13,219 bases of DNA, taken from positions 1-13,219 of the forward strand of contig JAQIWT010000993.1 of assembly GCA_034696485.1 (NCBI GenBank), in the 5' to 3' direction. The stretch comes from Isohypsibius dastychi. Taxonomy: Eukaryota > Tardigrada > Eutardigrada > Parachela > Isohypsibiidae. The number at the start of each line of letters is the position of its first letter. Positions within the stretch are counted from its first letter, which is position 1. This document shows positions 1 to 9,284 of the stretch, in pieces. Position numbers and translations under genes: made by a program. Under the pieces are notes generated by a model. The model searched no databases. It worked only from the letters and a program-made list of their open reading frames with translations, and was not told the DNA's origin.

Positions 1-1
1 C

Positions 2-265
2 CCGCGATTTTCTAAGCTTTTCCAGCCATATCGTACCCATCTCTTGGCTCTCAAAATCTTTCGCTTTTCTCTCATATTTGATCTGGTAGTGAGAATTCCT
101 TTCGATTTTTTTGCTGAATCTTAGGAGAGCGCTTGATGCACCTGGAAGTCCGGTGAATTCGAAAACCAGAACATCATGAGAATACATGTATTTCAGCTTC
201 TCTAGAAAAGAACGATCAGTCGCTACACAGCGTACCTCAACACGGATTTGCTTGACGTCCGTGAA
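2..265 (-). CDS. Possible partial exon of an unknown gene, running off the left edge
   Basis: The minus strand is open for 88 codons from 265 to the window edge, bounded upstream by an in-frame TAA (266-268). It has no in-frame ATG before the middle, so if real it is an internal or 3' exon; an AG at 251-252 (reading minus) could be the acceptor. The translation has balanced, protein-like composition, for example HDVLVFEFTGLPGASS followed by a basic/acidic helix-like stretch ending LEKLRKSR. I recognise no domain. A second short minus frame at 426-512 (containing INGTFQGGVSFITDQTPVE) could be an upstream exon, but no splice pair was confirmed. An 88-codon open frame can arise by chance, so this stays tentative. 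Confidence 0.3.
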
Positions 266-1980
266 TTACAAAACCCCGTTAGTTTCCGTTACACTTCAAG
301 TTTTTCTTTAAAGCTATAACTGTAGGTGACTAATGTATGCATCGTTGAACGCAAAACCTTGGCCTGCTTTGCTTTGGCAGAACCAAAAGAGAATTTTCTG
401 TACGAAAAGCTGTTGGAACTCTGATTCATTGTTTTCCGGGATTCAAGAGCTCTACTGGGGTTTGATCTGTGATGAAAGACACACCTCCCTGAAAGGTCCC
501 ATTAATATTAAACTATTACTGCTACGCGTCACTTTAAACACCAGAGATATCCTCATTCGTTAATGGTTCGCGAGCATTGACTGAAGTCCAACAGAGTTTT
601 GCATTCACCTCGTCACCAGATGTACGTGATCATTTTTTTGTGAACAATGTCTGACCAATCAATCAATGCGAAAAGCAAAACTTTCTTCTCTTCTAGAATC
701 TGGGATAGTCTTCACGTTTGTCCAATGGCTCGTCATTCAAGCACTCTGAGTAGGAGGGATGAAAGCATAGCAATGGCCATGAAGCACAAATGAATAGTCC
801 ACCCAGTTTACTCAACCGCTTAGCCAAAAATATAGATTCTGAGTATCATTGGTAGAACTCACAATAGAGTTTTACGAGGGGCAGACATCGAAGTCGGTTG
901 TAGTAGATAGTATCACTCGGTTCTACCGAGTCTTGCTCACGAGTCGAATTTACACTGTCACCTTCAACCAATGGCACCTGTGTTACTTAATGTCCAACCC
1001 ACTTGTATCTACTCACTTGTTTACGTTGCGTCTTACAGCGTCAACAACGCGTCTTGCCCTCATTTTTCAGCGACTTGTTGTTGTTTTCGAATCACGATGC
1101 TGACGCGCACTTGATTATATCGTGTCGTCGCTACGGTTTCCTTCCTTTTGTGATTATTTCTCTCAAAAAATGGCAGTTTCGTTTGATTTGTCTAAACCAA
1201 GTTTCACCAACAAAGAGTTGATCATCAGAGCATTGCAAGCAAGCTTATCAGGGAATCTGACTGTGGATGAAAATAAGCGGCCACCATGCCGGAGTTCAGT
1301 TACTATGAACTCAACAGCGGAAATGGAGCTCCAACATTGAGAAATTGTCCATGGCGGCTGATTCCAGAATTTCTTTCAGATGAAGTTCAAATGAATTACG
1401 GTAGAAAGTGTTTTAGGTAGAAAAATGACAAGTTATTTTGTTGAATGGTTTTGGTATACTTTTTGAAATCGGATCTGTTCGAGTTTCTGTGATACTTCTT
1501 TACGGACTTATCACGTATTTATTATTTCAAAAAAATGGCAAATCAAATGCGTGAAAACCACTCAGTTCACGGAGATTCCAATTTCTCATCCCGATTTTCG
1601 AATCTACATAATCTAACCTTCCCGACTGGGAGCTCTGCCTAACCCACCACAGCTTATGACAAACTCCTGAGCCTGGATAACTATTTAAACCGAAAGTTGC
1701 CTTGTTACGCTTGCATGACAATCGTGGAGCTAATGTTGCATCTTTCGAGTGAAATTGCGCATCACCCTTAATCGATTTTGTCGCTGGTTTCGTGAGAATT
1801 ACTTTTTAAGAAAACAGTAATTCTCTCAGAAAACCTCAAGCTCCAATTCATGCAATCAACTTCAGTATATTCCTATCAACTTCATTATACTTCATCACAC
1901 TTCATAACAATCTCCGCGAACCGAGTGATTTTCACGCATTCGCGTGAACCCGTAGGTATCTGAAATTGTTATTTTTTAAG
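266..1980. other. No convincing gene; short open frames only
   Basis: This 1.7-kb stretch holds only short open frames on both strands, with compositions that do not look convincingly coding. Three details stand out. There is a small perfect hairpin at 915-931 (ACTCGG, 5-nt loop, CCGAGT). There is a 44-codon frame at 1286-1420 whose ATG sits in a strong Kozak-like context (GCCACCATGC). There is a short imperfect tandem repeat at 1855-1909. I saw no tRNA- or rRNA-like sequence. Confidence 0.5.
1855..1909 (+). repeat. Short imperfect tandem repeat, about 19-20 bp unit
   Basis: About two and a half units beginning ATCAACTTCA are seen at 1855, 1875 and (degenerate) 1894. The units are T/C/A-rich and of slightly different lengths, typical of a small decaying minisatellite. 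Confidence 0.55.
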
Positions 1981-2056
1981 AACGATCGAGGTAGCGATAT
2001 ACATGTCGTACGAATACGAAGGAGGAGAAGGGTTGTTGTGTTTCGACACATTCGCT
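1981..2056 (+). pseudogene. Possible host exon fragment abutting the left end of the hAT element
   Basis: An AG preceded by a T-rich tract ends at 1980. From there a plus frame is open to the transposon boundary and reads TIEVAIYMSYEYEGGEG, then LLCFDTFA. The last codon (GCT) ends exactly at 2056, the base before the left terminal repeat. The alternating hydrophobic/polar pattern suggests beta strands, as in a propeller blade, but this is inference from a short stretch. Its proposed continuation is the open frame at 5101 beyond the right end of the transposon. No upstream exon was identified, so it could also be a chance frame. Confidence 0.25.
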
Positions 2057-2071
2057 CAGGGCCTAATTTAA
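2057..2071 (+). repeat. Left terminal inverted repeat of the hAT element
   Basis: CAGGGCCTAATTTAA pairs with the right end (5086-5100) at 13 of 15 positions. Confidence 0.9.
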
Positions 2072-2091
2072 CGTGTTACATTAACACATTC

Positions 2092-2141
2092 TGTGTTACT
2101 TTGAAGCAACCTGTGTGACTTGAAAAGTTCAATGTAACACA
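2092..2141 (+). repeat. Subterminal repeats of the hAT element, left side
   Basis: Three copies of a motif close to TGTGTKACTTTGAA are seen here: direct at 2092-2105 and 2112-2124 (one base shorter), and inverted at 2128-2141. A related GTGTTACATT lies at 2073. hAT transposases are known to bind short subterminal repeats, so these are probable transposase-binding sites; that role is inferred. Confidence 0.7.
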
Positions 2142-2342
2142 GAAATTTTTGAAGAAATGCGTTCTGCGTTGAAACCAGGTTTTTTGATTTACAAATTCGT
2201 TAGCACGCTTCGCTTCGCTTTGCGCTTTGTTCAGCTGAACTGTTTGCTTTATCAATCAAACAACGAAAAGCAACATGTTTGTTTTGTTTCTCGTCGAAGA
2301 AAGTTTAAGGACTTGAATTCTGTTCTGTTCACGTAAGCAGAC

Positions 2343-4967
2343 ATGGCTTATTTTTCGATATTTCAACAAAAACCGAAGAAGCAGAGACTCAGTGAACCTG
2401 AGTTGCAGTCTGAGGAGCCTGTTTTGGAAAATCTCGCGGAACCAGCTCTCCTGGATCAGCCAGTTGCTTCCGGTTCAGCTCATGATATAGGTAAGATATT
2501 TGAACGATGTGATTAAAAAAGCTTTCAGTTTCAAATATTGACGGTTTCCAGAAGAAGGACTGCAGGAATCTGGCGATGGTCACAAATCTGGCTCCGAGGA
2601 GGAACTCGAAAGATTTGGAGAAAGTGGATCTGATGACGAGCTGCAGCAATCAGACCAAAGCCCATATGAGGAGATGTGCTCATTTTTTGAGCTTGTTCGC
2701 ACAGCGAGAGTCCGCAATGAGAACAGGAATTTCTATCGCTGTCGGGTTTGCTACGAAAACAAAGACTTGGCAGCTGTCAAAAGTTATCGTGGGAAACTGG
2801 ACAAGTACTGTAAAGAAGAAGGAGGTGAAAAGCGTACAAGAGACTGGAAGAACCATGTGGAAAGCACTCGACATATGGAATGTTTAAGATACAAAGAAGT
2901 GGCTGCTCTAACTCCAGCTCAGCGGAAAGACATCAACCCGTTCACATCGTACATCGAAAAAAGAGATTTGGTGCTTGGGATTCATTGTGCTGAATTGATG
3001 AATATTGTTTATGGCGATGCAAAACGAGGGACTTTGTCGGTAAGAAAATCTGTACTTCAGTTGGAGTCAGTGATAAACCATGAATTTAACAGGCTTGGTC
3101 GTTCCCAGCTCGCATGGTGGCTTATGAAATGGGAGTTGCGGCTGATCCAACAAAGGAATTCTCACCATTCGAGCCAAAATCCGGACTACAGTACTGCAAT
3201 CCACCTGGACACCGTAAATTCTTGTCGTGCATCGTGAGACAGGATATTCCGAAGATTGAGGCAGAACTCGAAAGCTGTTTGGCCGTCTCTATCCGTGTTG
3301 ATGGCAGTGTTGATCGTTTCCAGTTGGACAATGAATTCGTCATGGCAAAAGTTGTGCGTCAAGATGGTAGCGATCGCCTGATATTTCTAGGCTTTTCTCA
3401 AGCAACAAAAAAAGGAGCGAAAGGTACTCGTTTTTGTGAACAACATATTTTATGAAAGTTCAGTTCAAAGTCTGTTCTTCCAGGATGTCTGGGAGCCGTT
3501 GAACGGTCCGTTGAGAGGATTACACCATGGAAAACGTTGTTTCGAAACGTCTCATCTATCACCACTGACGGTGAAAACATGAACACGGGGGACAAAGCAG
3601 GTCTTTGGGCATTGCTGCGTAGACAACGTGCTGATTCCGCTCAGAAAGATCCACCCTTGCTGACAATCTGGTGTGCTGCTCATCGTACTGATCTTGCTTT
3701 CGAAGATCTCGAAAATCGTGTGCCTGAAATACACCGCCTGATAACTGATTGTGCTGATTTATCGAGCTTCTTTCATCAGTCGGCCATGCGAACTCAGGAT
3801 CTCAGTGCTTTGGCTGCTCAGCGAGAGTTTCCACTGAAACGGCTACGGACTTATTTTGATGTGCGATTCGCACAATTTTCTCAAGGTCTACTCGAAGCAG
3901 TTCTAGTCAGTGAGTTTGATTGATGTGTTAGTATGATTCCTAGAGATTCTCATTGTTTGAGCAACAATATAATTACAGGTTGGCGAGCTCTGGTTGCTTA
4001 CTTCGTGAGTGCCACACAAGACCGAACAGGCGCGGCCCAGTGTCAAGGATTCCTCAGACTGCTCACCAGCACTGACCATTTGTTGACAATGGCCTTTGTT
4101 TGTGATGTACTGCATCTGTTCACGATTTTCCAGAAGAAATGCCAGTCGGACAGCTTGACCCTAGATGAGCTTGACCGCAACGCTGCACAGATGCGCGATG
4201 ACCTTTCAGACCTCAAAGAACCGCTACTTGGAGGCTGGGAGGAAAAAGTGGTTGAGCGAATGGCGGAGAACGAAGAGGACGAGGTGCGCGTTCATGGTCA
4301 GTTGATGTGGACTCGGAAGGGTGGACGTCCAAACAAAAATGTTTCGATTATGCGACCTTTTAAGATCGTCAGAGCTGAAATCGTTGCACTACTTTGCAGT
4401 TTCTTTAACGACAGGATGAGCATCGATGCCTCTCTTTTGAAAAGTCTTCAACCGCTCAGCAAACTGCGTACTGATTACAGCAACGAGGATATCAAGGTCT
4501 GCCATTCCGCTATCGCATCTGACATGGATCTGCGACAGTTCGCCATAGCGTACAAAGATTTCGCCAGGAATAACCTTACCGGAACCACAATCAGGCAGAA
4601 TCTTCAGTCTGCACTTCAGAACTCTGAATGGAAGCCAGTCGCAGTTGTTCTTGCACGAGTTATCGCTGCAACTCCTCATTCGTGTGATGTTGAGCGCCTC
4701 ATTTCAGCCTACAATCGCGTGAAAACCATCGACCGATCAAGTTTGGGTTCAGAAACACTGAACGATTATCTTCACGTCATCGTCAACATGCCTGTCTTGT
4801 CCCAGTATAACGTATGGTCAGCAGTCAAGCTCTGGCTCACAGAGAAAGATCGTAGAGATGCAAAGCTCCCACCACAGAAAAAGAGTGAGTGGGATGTCGG
4901 AGTCTTCGAGGAAGCTCAGCAGGAGTGTAAAGAAACGGATTCCTCCACAGCAAAAATTCAGTTTTAG
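2343..4967 (+). CDS. hAT transposase, five exons, apparently intact (793 aa)
   Basis: Proposed exons are 2343-2490, 2552-3039, 3093-3423, 3484-3909 and 3979-4967, with four GT-AG introns of 61, 53, 60 and 69 nt. Together they give 794 codons including TAG with no internal stop. The N-terminus has a basic NLS-like KPKKQR and an acidic low-complexity stretch. Residues about 113-157 form a BED-like zinc finger (C113, C116, H151, H157). The RNase H-like core follows, with likely catalytic Asp in RVDGSVD (D282) and ITTDGEN (D351) and the hAT-typical CxxH in WCAAHRTD (C386, H389). The C-terminal dimerisation region is about 695-736 (TPHSCDVERLISAYNR). It should cut at the CAG..CTG ends and reinsert the element. 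The third acidic residue was not pinned down by eye. Family-level assignment is secure; the subfamily is not assigned. Confidence 0.9.
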
Positions 4968-5064
4968 TTTTGTTCGTTTTCATGCTAGAACGATACAGTT
5001 GTGATTTTGTTAACCTTTATGTCAGAAAAATCCGCTAGTTGTTCATTTCGATTGATTTTGGAAA

Positions 5065-5078
5065 TGTGTGACTTTGAA
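5065..5078 (+). repeat. Subterminal repeat of the hAT element, right side
   Basis: TGTGTGACTTTGAA, 22 bp inside the right end, matches the left subterminal copies, supporting the element boundaries. Confidence 0.65.
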
Positions 5079-5085
5079 ATTTGGC

Positions 5086-5100
5086 TTAGATTAGGCACTG
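5086..5100 (-). repeat. Right terminal inverted repeat of the hAT element
   Basis: Reads TTAGATTAGGCACTG on plus; its reverse complement matches the left end at 13 of 15 positions. Confidence 0.9.
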
Positions 5101-5384
5101 ATCTCCACGACAACTGGTTATTATACTTTTGAGCCTGGGAATGCCACCCCGGCAGAGGCTTGGTCGGATGCTTCACCACTCACGCTGCCCATCCCGGACG
5201 GTGCAAACAACTGCTGCGTTGGGCCTGATGGACTGTTATACATCTCATGTAGACATGGATCGTCATCAAATACAATACTGTATGAAGCTGACCCGTCTTA
5301 TTTTCAGGGCAGAAGACTGATACGCTATGGAGTTTCAATGCAGCTACTTCGGAGATTCGCATGAGCAGTAAGATGACCCGCTGA
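5101..5384 (+). pseudogene. Probable host gene fragment, beta-propeller-like, directly right of the hAT element
   Basis: The plus frame starting at 5101 is open for 87 codons and strikingly protein-like: GYYTFEPGNATPAEAW, then LTLPIPDGANNCCVGPDG. Read straight through it ends at a TGA at 5362-5364. If a 59-nt GT-AG intron (5249-5307, acceptor TTATTTTCAG) is removed, the frame instead continues GLLYISWQKTDTLWSF, then NAATSEIRMSSKM, ending at TGA 5382-5384. That version resembles a blade of a repetitive beta-propeller. A second good donor (GTAAGA at 5368) leaves the 3' end uncertain. The frame has no start codon, and upstream it meets a stop inside the transposon, so its 5' part is missing or lies left of the element. 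I cannot name the gene. Confidence 0.4.
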
Positions 5385-6852
5385 ATTTGTAAGAGAGAAC
5401 TCCGGTTATGATGACCCTGCTTGATTTGGTCGTCAGAGAGAAACGATTCCTAACAGGAATTCTGCAGACTTAACTTGCTCTGCATGTTGAAATGGTTGCG
5501 CAACATCCGCATCAAGATTACTTTGGCATACGCGCCTTTCGAGTTGCAAGGTCATTTGTTTTACATTTTTAAACGAACTCGATGCTGGCAGATTATTATA
5601 GTTCAGACTTTCTAAATTATAAATTTTTTAGATAAAACGTACATAGTATCTGAAATCCCATTTTAATGCAGGAATCGAAATTTCAGTCTAAAATTAAATC
5701 CCGATGAAACAGAATGAATCTGAATTGTATCTTTTTCAGCTCCCTCCCCTTATTACATTTATCATGTCTTAAGCGTGGAAAATAAGATAGTTTGCATGGT
5801 TGGACCGGGGACCTGGGGTTGAACAAGTGGACTCGTTTCATGGTTCTATGATCATCTCACGGATTTGTGGACAGAGGGCCACGAAACCGCCTGCAGCAGG
5901 ATCGACGGAATATGTGTGCCAGTTCGGCTTCTGGCCGCTACATTCAATTTCTCAACACCGAACATTGCAAAGCGGATTCTTCGAAAGCAAAGACGGTAAC
6001 AAATGTTCATGGTAGACACTGGAAAGCACATCCAATGCCGCAGCAGAACATTTCCGCAAATCTTCTTGTAAATTTCTTCATCCTAATCTCATCTTTATCA
6101 CTCTCGGCTGGATGATCGCCAGAAGAACCGCTCGAAGACTGAAGCATCTCCATTGTCGTGGCCATCTACCGTTTTCATCCAACGCTTCTTTTACAAATGA
6201 AATGTAACTGCGTGTTTTCTTTTTCGGTTCCGAAGTCACAGTCTGAAACTCGAATCGTTCTCTAGACATGATGTGATATCGTGTTGTAAATTCGCCTTAG
6301 ATGTGTCTTAATAAAATACAACAAAAACCAAGAAAAATCATTTATGGTAGTTTCATAACAGGCATTCAATGGTTCTCTTTGACTTGACTCGGATTTCGTT
6401 TATTCCAGTTACAAGCTTAAGTGAATTCGATTGTGGGGACGTGAGCCGAATGGGAAGCGTGGAGTTTTGATTGATCTTTCCAATATTCGAACCTGTCTGG
6501 TGATTCTCTTGAGTTTCATATAGACCCTGTACTATTCTTGCCGGTTTGTTCAGTTGGAGATCTTTCGTTAATCGTTTGCTTATCGTTTTCTCATAACTTA
6601 GTGCGGAGGATGTTTTGTTTTGAAGTTCAGAACATGAATAACGAGAATTCTTAGAACATGTACCAGATAAAGGTCATTCTGCACGAATTGAAATCCCTCA
6701 CCTTTTCTTGTACAAACGGAGAATTAAATGAACGGAAAAGAACGGTATTCCTTTGAACAACTGGAAGTGGTTAAATATAACACCACACAAGTACCAGAAG
6801 ATTGATTTTGCGGACGGCAAATTAGGATGGTTCAGTTCGGAAAACGTTGGTA
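5385..6852. other. No firm gene; overlapping open frames at 5800-6205
   Basis: From 5385 to 5799 the sequence is A/T-rich with only short frames. One short open run, about 5479-5565 plus, contains HVEMVAQHPHQDYFGIRAF. From 5800 a plus frame is open to a TAG at 6013-6015 and reopens to a TAA near 6205, while another plus frame is open over 5867-6115. Neither shows a recognisable domain or a clear start. They could be exons or remnants of the same host gene as 5101-5384, or chance. From about 6210 to 6852 I see nothing coding; this part would contain the 3' UTR of the minus-strand gene ending at 6853. Confidence 0.4.
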
Positions 6853-9284
6853 CTAACTAACCCCCATTTCTACCCGTCGGTATTTACTTTGATTGCCGAA
6901 CGCAAATTGTTGGATATTTTGCTGGAATTCAATATACATTTGGAAATGTAATGTGACTTCCGACAGGCTCTTCTCCAATCGATTGACTTCTGCCCGGTAG
7001 TCAAGAATTGATCCGACGTTTGCTGAGCTTCCCAGGACATTAATGCTGCTGGTGACTTCAGCAGCTGAGCGCGTTACCTTGACCTGCACTGTTGATATCT
7101 GGGCCGAATTTCCCAGGGCAGCTTTGTTGACTCTACTCAGAACCATCGGTTTCACAACGAATTTCTCGCCTTCCCATTTGCTGACTTCTTTGGACTCCTG
7201 CATCGTTTGAACCGCTGACTCGTCATATTCATCGCTAGTCACATTATCAGAGTTTCCCCATGACGCACCCAGCGACCCATTGCCTAAGTGGTTAACAGAC
7301 AATCCAACAGCGAATCCAGCCCAGCTACTCGAAGCACTCGAAAAATATTTTTTTATAATCACTTTCTGTTGAGCAGAGCTGTTATTGTAGATTTCGTTCA
7401 TTGCGCTGGTAACTCGATCAGGCCTGGAGTTGTCATCATGCCAGAATACAGAATTCCACATTTGGTCAGTGAAAGTACTTGAGGCGACGGTTTTTAAATT
7501 CATCAAATTTTCCAAGATGCTGATGATACTTAGCGACTGATCCTGGCTCACAAATTCGTCGTCCGTCACCTCACGGGCAATGACATTGTTTGCAATTTCA
7601 AGTGTCATCTTTTTAACGTCATCAGAGGTCATGTAAGCGACGTCTTTATCCGGTAATTTTTGGTTCAATGCAGTAAACAGGTTCCCAGACTTCACATGTT
7701 CACCTCGAATATGTATCGCCCTTTTAGCGCTCCTCTGTGTTTGCAGGCTGTAGTACACAGTGAGGTCAGCAGTAAATTGCTTTGGATTAACCTTCATGTC
7801 CTCGGCAGTTTTCACGCAAACAGATTGGGTGAGGCAGTTGAAGCGGAAGTCGAACGTGCTTGGCTGACTGGCATAGGAGATCCATTTATTGACGACTTCG
7901 TACTGTTCGTCATGGCCACTTGCATCGATGCGAATTTCCTCTATTGGGAGTACTCGCAGGGAACTTCGGGGAACAGTCACATTCAATTTCTCCGATATCT
8001 CGGCGCGGATGAAGCTCTCAAATTTCTCATCCCACATCAAAACAGTGAATGTCAGTTCGAAGCGCTTGGTGAAGTTATTGAAAGAACTGATGGCCGAGCT
8101 AGGGTTAATGATCAGTGCGGGTGAGTAATAGAACTGCAGCTCCTCAGGGGAATCTTTAGGGTCTTTTTCGTAGACTGATATGCGAAAGGTGTTTTCGTAG
8201 CTGACTGACATGAATGCTTTTGGTGAAACCTCCATCAAGCCCCAGCTTCTTGATGCAACCGGATGCAAACCTTTGGTAAACAAATAGGATGTGTTATTGA
8301 ATGTTAAATGTGAATGGTATAAAGAAAACTTTGCGATGTAACTAGTAGAAAGGTCTCTAGTGGGACCTTCAAAGTGGCGACACGAGTGAGTAGTCGTTCT
8401 TGCAGGCAATTTGGCAGTATAGCACTGACGTTGTGGTGAGTTAGAGATCAGCCGGTCACATAATTTGAGAGAAATGCAAAAGCTTGAAAATATCGAGGAA
8501 GCTGGCCAAAAGAACGGGCTCTCGTAGCCGACAGAATGCCCTTGTCCCCTGTCCGCGCTGACAAGGAGACACTTCCGTCGGATCATGCAGCCAACCAGGT
8601 TGACCTCTATCCAGGAGGACAATTTCGGGGGACAGTTCAGAGAAAGCAAATCGGGGGAAAAATTAGCGGGAACGGTTCAGAAGAGACAGTTTGGAGGGCG
8701 TAACTTGGAGCGGATTTGCCGTCTTCGTCGGAGGAGGGTAGATTTCGGTCCTCCCTCTTCGCTGTTTTGAATTTGGTTTTTGAAACCTATACTTCATTGT
8801 ATCATGTTATGAATTATTCGGAACGTCGCCACCGATCTTTCCCTTTGAAAGTGCGCCTCAATTTCCCTTCAAATTGTCACCCGAAATTGAATCCTCCAAA
8901 CTGCCACCTCTGAACTCTCCCCAGAACAGAGGACAACCTGGCCGGCTGTACCAGCCGACGAAAGCGTCTTCCTATCCTTGGGGACAGGAGACAATTCTGT
9001 CGGATACAGGCGCTGTCCCCTTTGTATGAGAATGAAAAAGGTTACCTAGTTCAGCTAGCAGGGGTTAACGTGTTGGGTTTTGAGTTTGGCGAAAACCTTA
9101 AGTCGTCGAGTACGAATTTTCGCTCGCCTCAATGAATAAGCATGAAATATTCTGACTTACCTGCAGTCTTTTGTGAGGATTGACAGGTTCCATCCAGTGG
9201 ATCCATTGAGCATTCTGCATTCCCATAGGTCGGCCGACTCATGCAGAAAAAGGTCACGAGCGTAAATATCAGAAGCCGCAACAT
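6853..9284 (-). CDS. Secreted protein of an unrecognised family, paralogue A (513 aa)
   Basis: Two exons on minus: 9284-9161 and 8270-6853, separated by an 890-bp GT-AG intron (8271-9160, donor GTAAGTCAG, phase 1). Exon 1 starts MLRLLIFTLVTFFCMS, a typical signal peptide, with two cysteines just after it. The alternative of starting the long exon upstream in the intron would add about 85 unconserved residues and lose the signal peptide, so I reject it. The rest aligns without large gaps to the plus-strand paralogue, roughly 60% identical by eye over the first 230 residues. Landmarks are LQFYYSPALI, RVLPIEEIRIDA and AREVTDDEFVSQDQSL (about 274-289). Then comes a Gly/Ser/aromatic tract (about 352-381), a WEGEKFVVKPMVLSR segment and a heptad-like C-terminal helix (about 466-498). 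No named domain recognised; probably extracellular. Confidence 0.85.
8511..9022. mobile_element. Foldback/MITE-like inverted-repeat element, about 510 bp
   Basis: The left arm (about 8513-8640) and the reverse complement of the right arm (about 8903-9022) align over about 100 bp with small indels. Shared blocks include CCGACAGAAT, CCTGTCC, CGTCGG, CAGCC, CCAGGTTG, CCTCT and GAGTTCAGAG/CAGTTCAGAG. The centre falls near 8766. There is no open frame of note inside, so it would be non-autonomous. Towards the centre both arms contain degenerate tandem copies of a GGACAGTTTGGAGGG-like unit. No target duplication was identified, so the exact ends are approximate. It could also be an inverted duplication of local sequence rather than a transposon. 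Confidence 0.6.
8611..8715 (+). repeat. Degenerate about 15-bp tandem repeats, left arm of the foldback element
   Basis: Units resembling GGACAGTTTGGAGGG recur: GAGGACAATTTCGGG, GGACAGTTCAGAGAA, GGAACGGTTCAGAAG, AGACAGTTTGGAGGG and a partial GTAACTTGGAGCG. Similar units appear on the opposite strand at about 8845-8910. Spacing is irregular. Confidence 0.5.

Larger units (their letters stand above)
2057..5100 (+). mobile_element. Complete hAT-superfamily DNA transposon, 3,044 bp
   Basis: The ends are imperfect terminal inverted repeats: left CAGGGCCTAATTTAA, right (reverse complement) CAGTGCCTAATCTAA, 13 of 15 matching, of the CAG..CTG type usual for hAT elements. Copies of a subterminal motif like TGTGTKACTTTGAA lie just inside both ends. 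The only large gene inside is a spliced hAT transposase that reads intact from ATG to stop. The 8-bp target duplication expected for this superfamily is absent: the left flank is CATTCGCT and the right flank ATCTCCAC. That points to an old insertion with diverged flanks, or to recombination or deletion at one edge. A 12-bp palindrome (GTTCAGCTGAAC, 2229-2240) lies in the 5' leader. Confidence 0.93.
8271..9160 (-). other. Large intron of paralogue A containing a foldback repeat
   Basis: The intron splits the codon after exon 1 in phase 1, as in the plus-strand paralogue, whose intron is only 50 bp. More than half of the extra length is an inverted-repeat element at about 8511-9022. The acceptor context (TTTACCAAAG) is weak, but it is the only nearby AG that keeps both frame and similarity to the paralogue. 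Confidence 0.75.

Noticed and set aside
915-931. Small hairpin ACTCGG/CCGAGT considered as a tRNA or regulatory RNA piece
   Set aside because: No tRNA A/B boxes or cloverleaf around it; a 6-bp stem is expected by chance in this length of DNA.
1286-1420. 44-codon plus frame beginning MPEFSYYELNSGNGAP with a strong Kozak-like context, faintly like the start of a glutathione S-transferase
   Set aside because: Only the first about 19 residues can be lined up, with few identities; the rest does not match and no following exon was found.
7660-8124. 154-codon plus open frame inside paralogue A
   Set aside because: It is the antisense shadow of the conserved minus-strand exon.
8271-8649. Extension of the minus-strand 598-codon open frame upstream of the conserved region
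   Set aside because: These residues have no counterpart in the paralogue and lack a signal peptide; a phase-compatible splice to 9161-9284 explains the gene better. Part of the extension lies in the foldback repeat.
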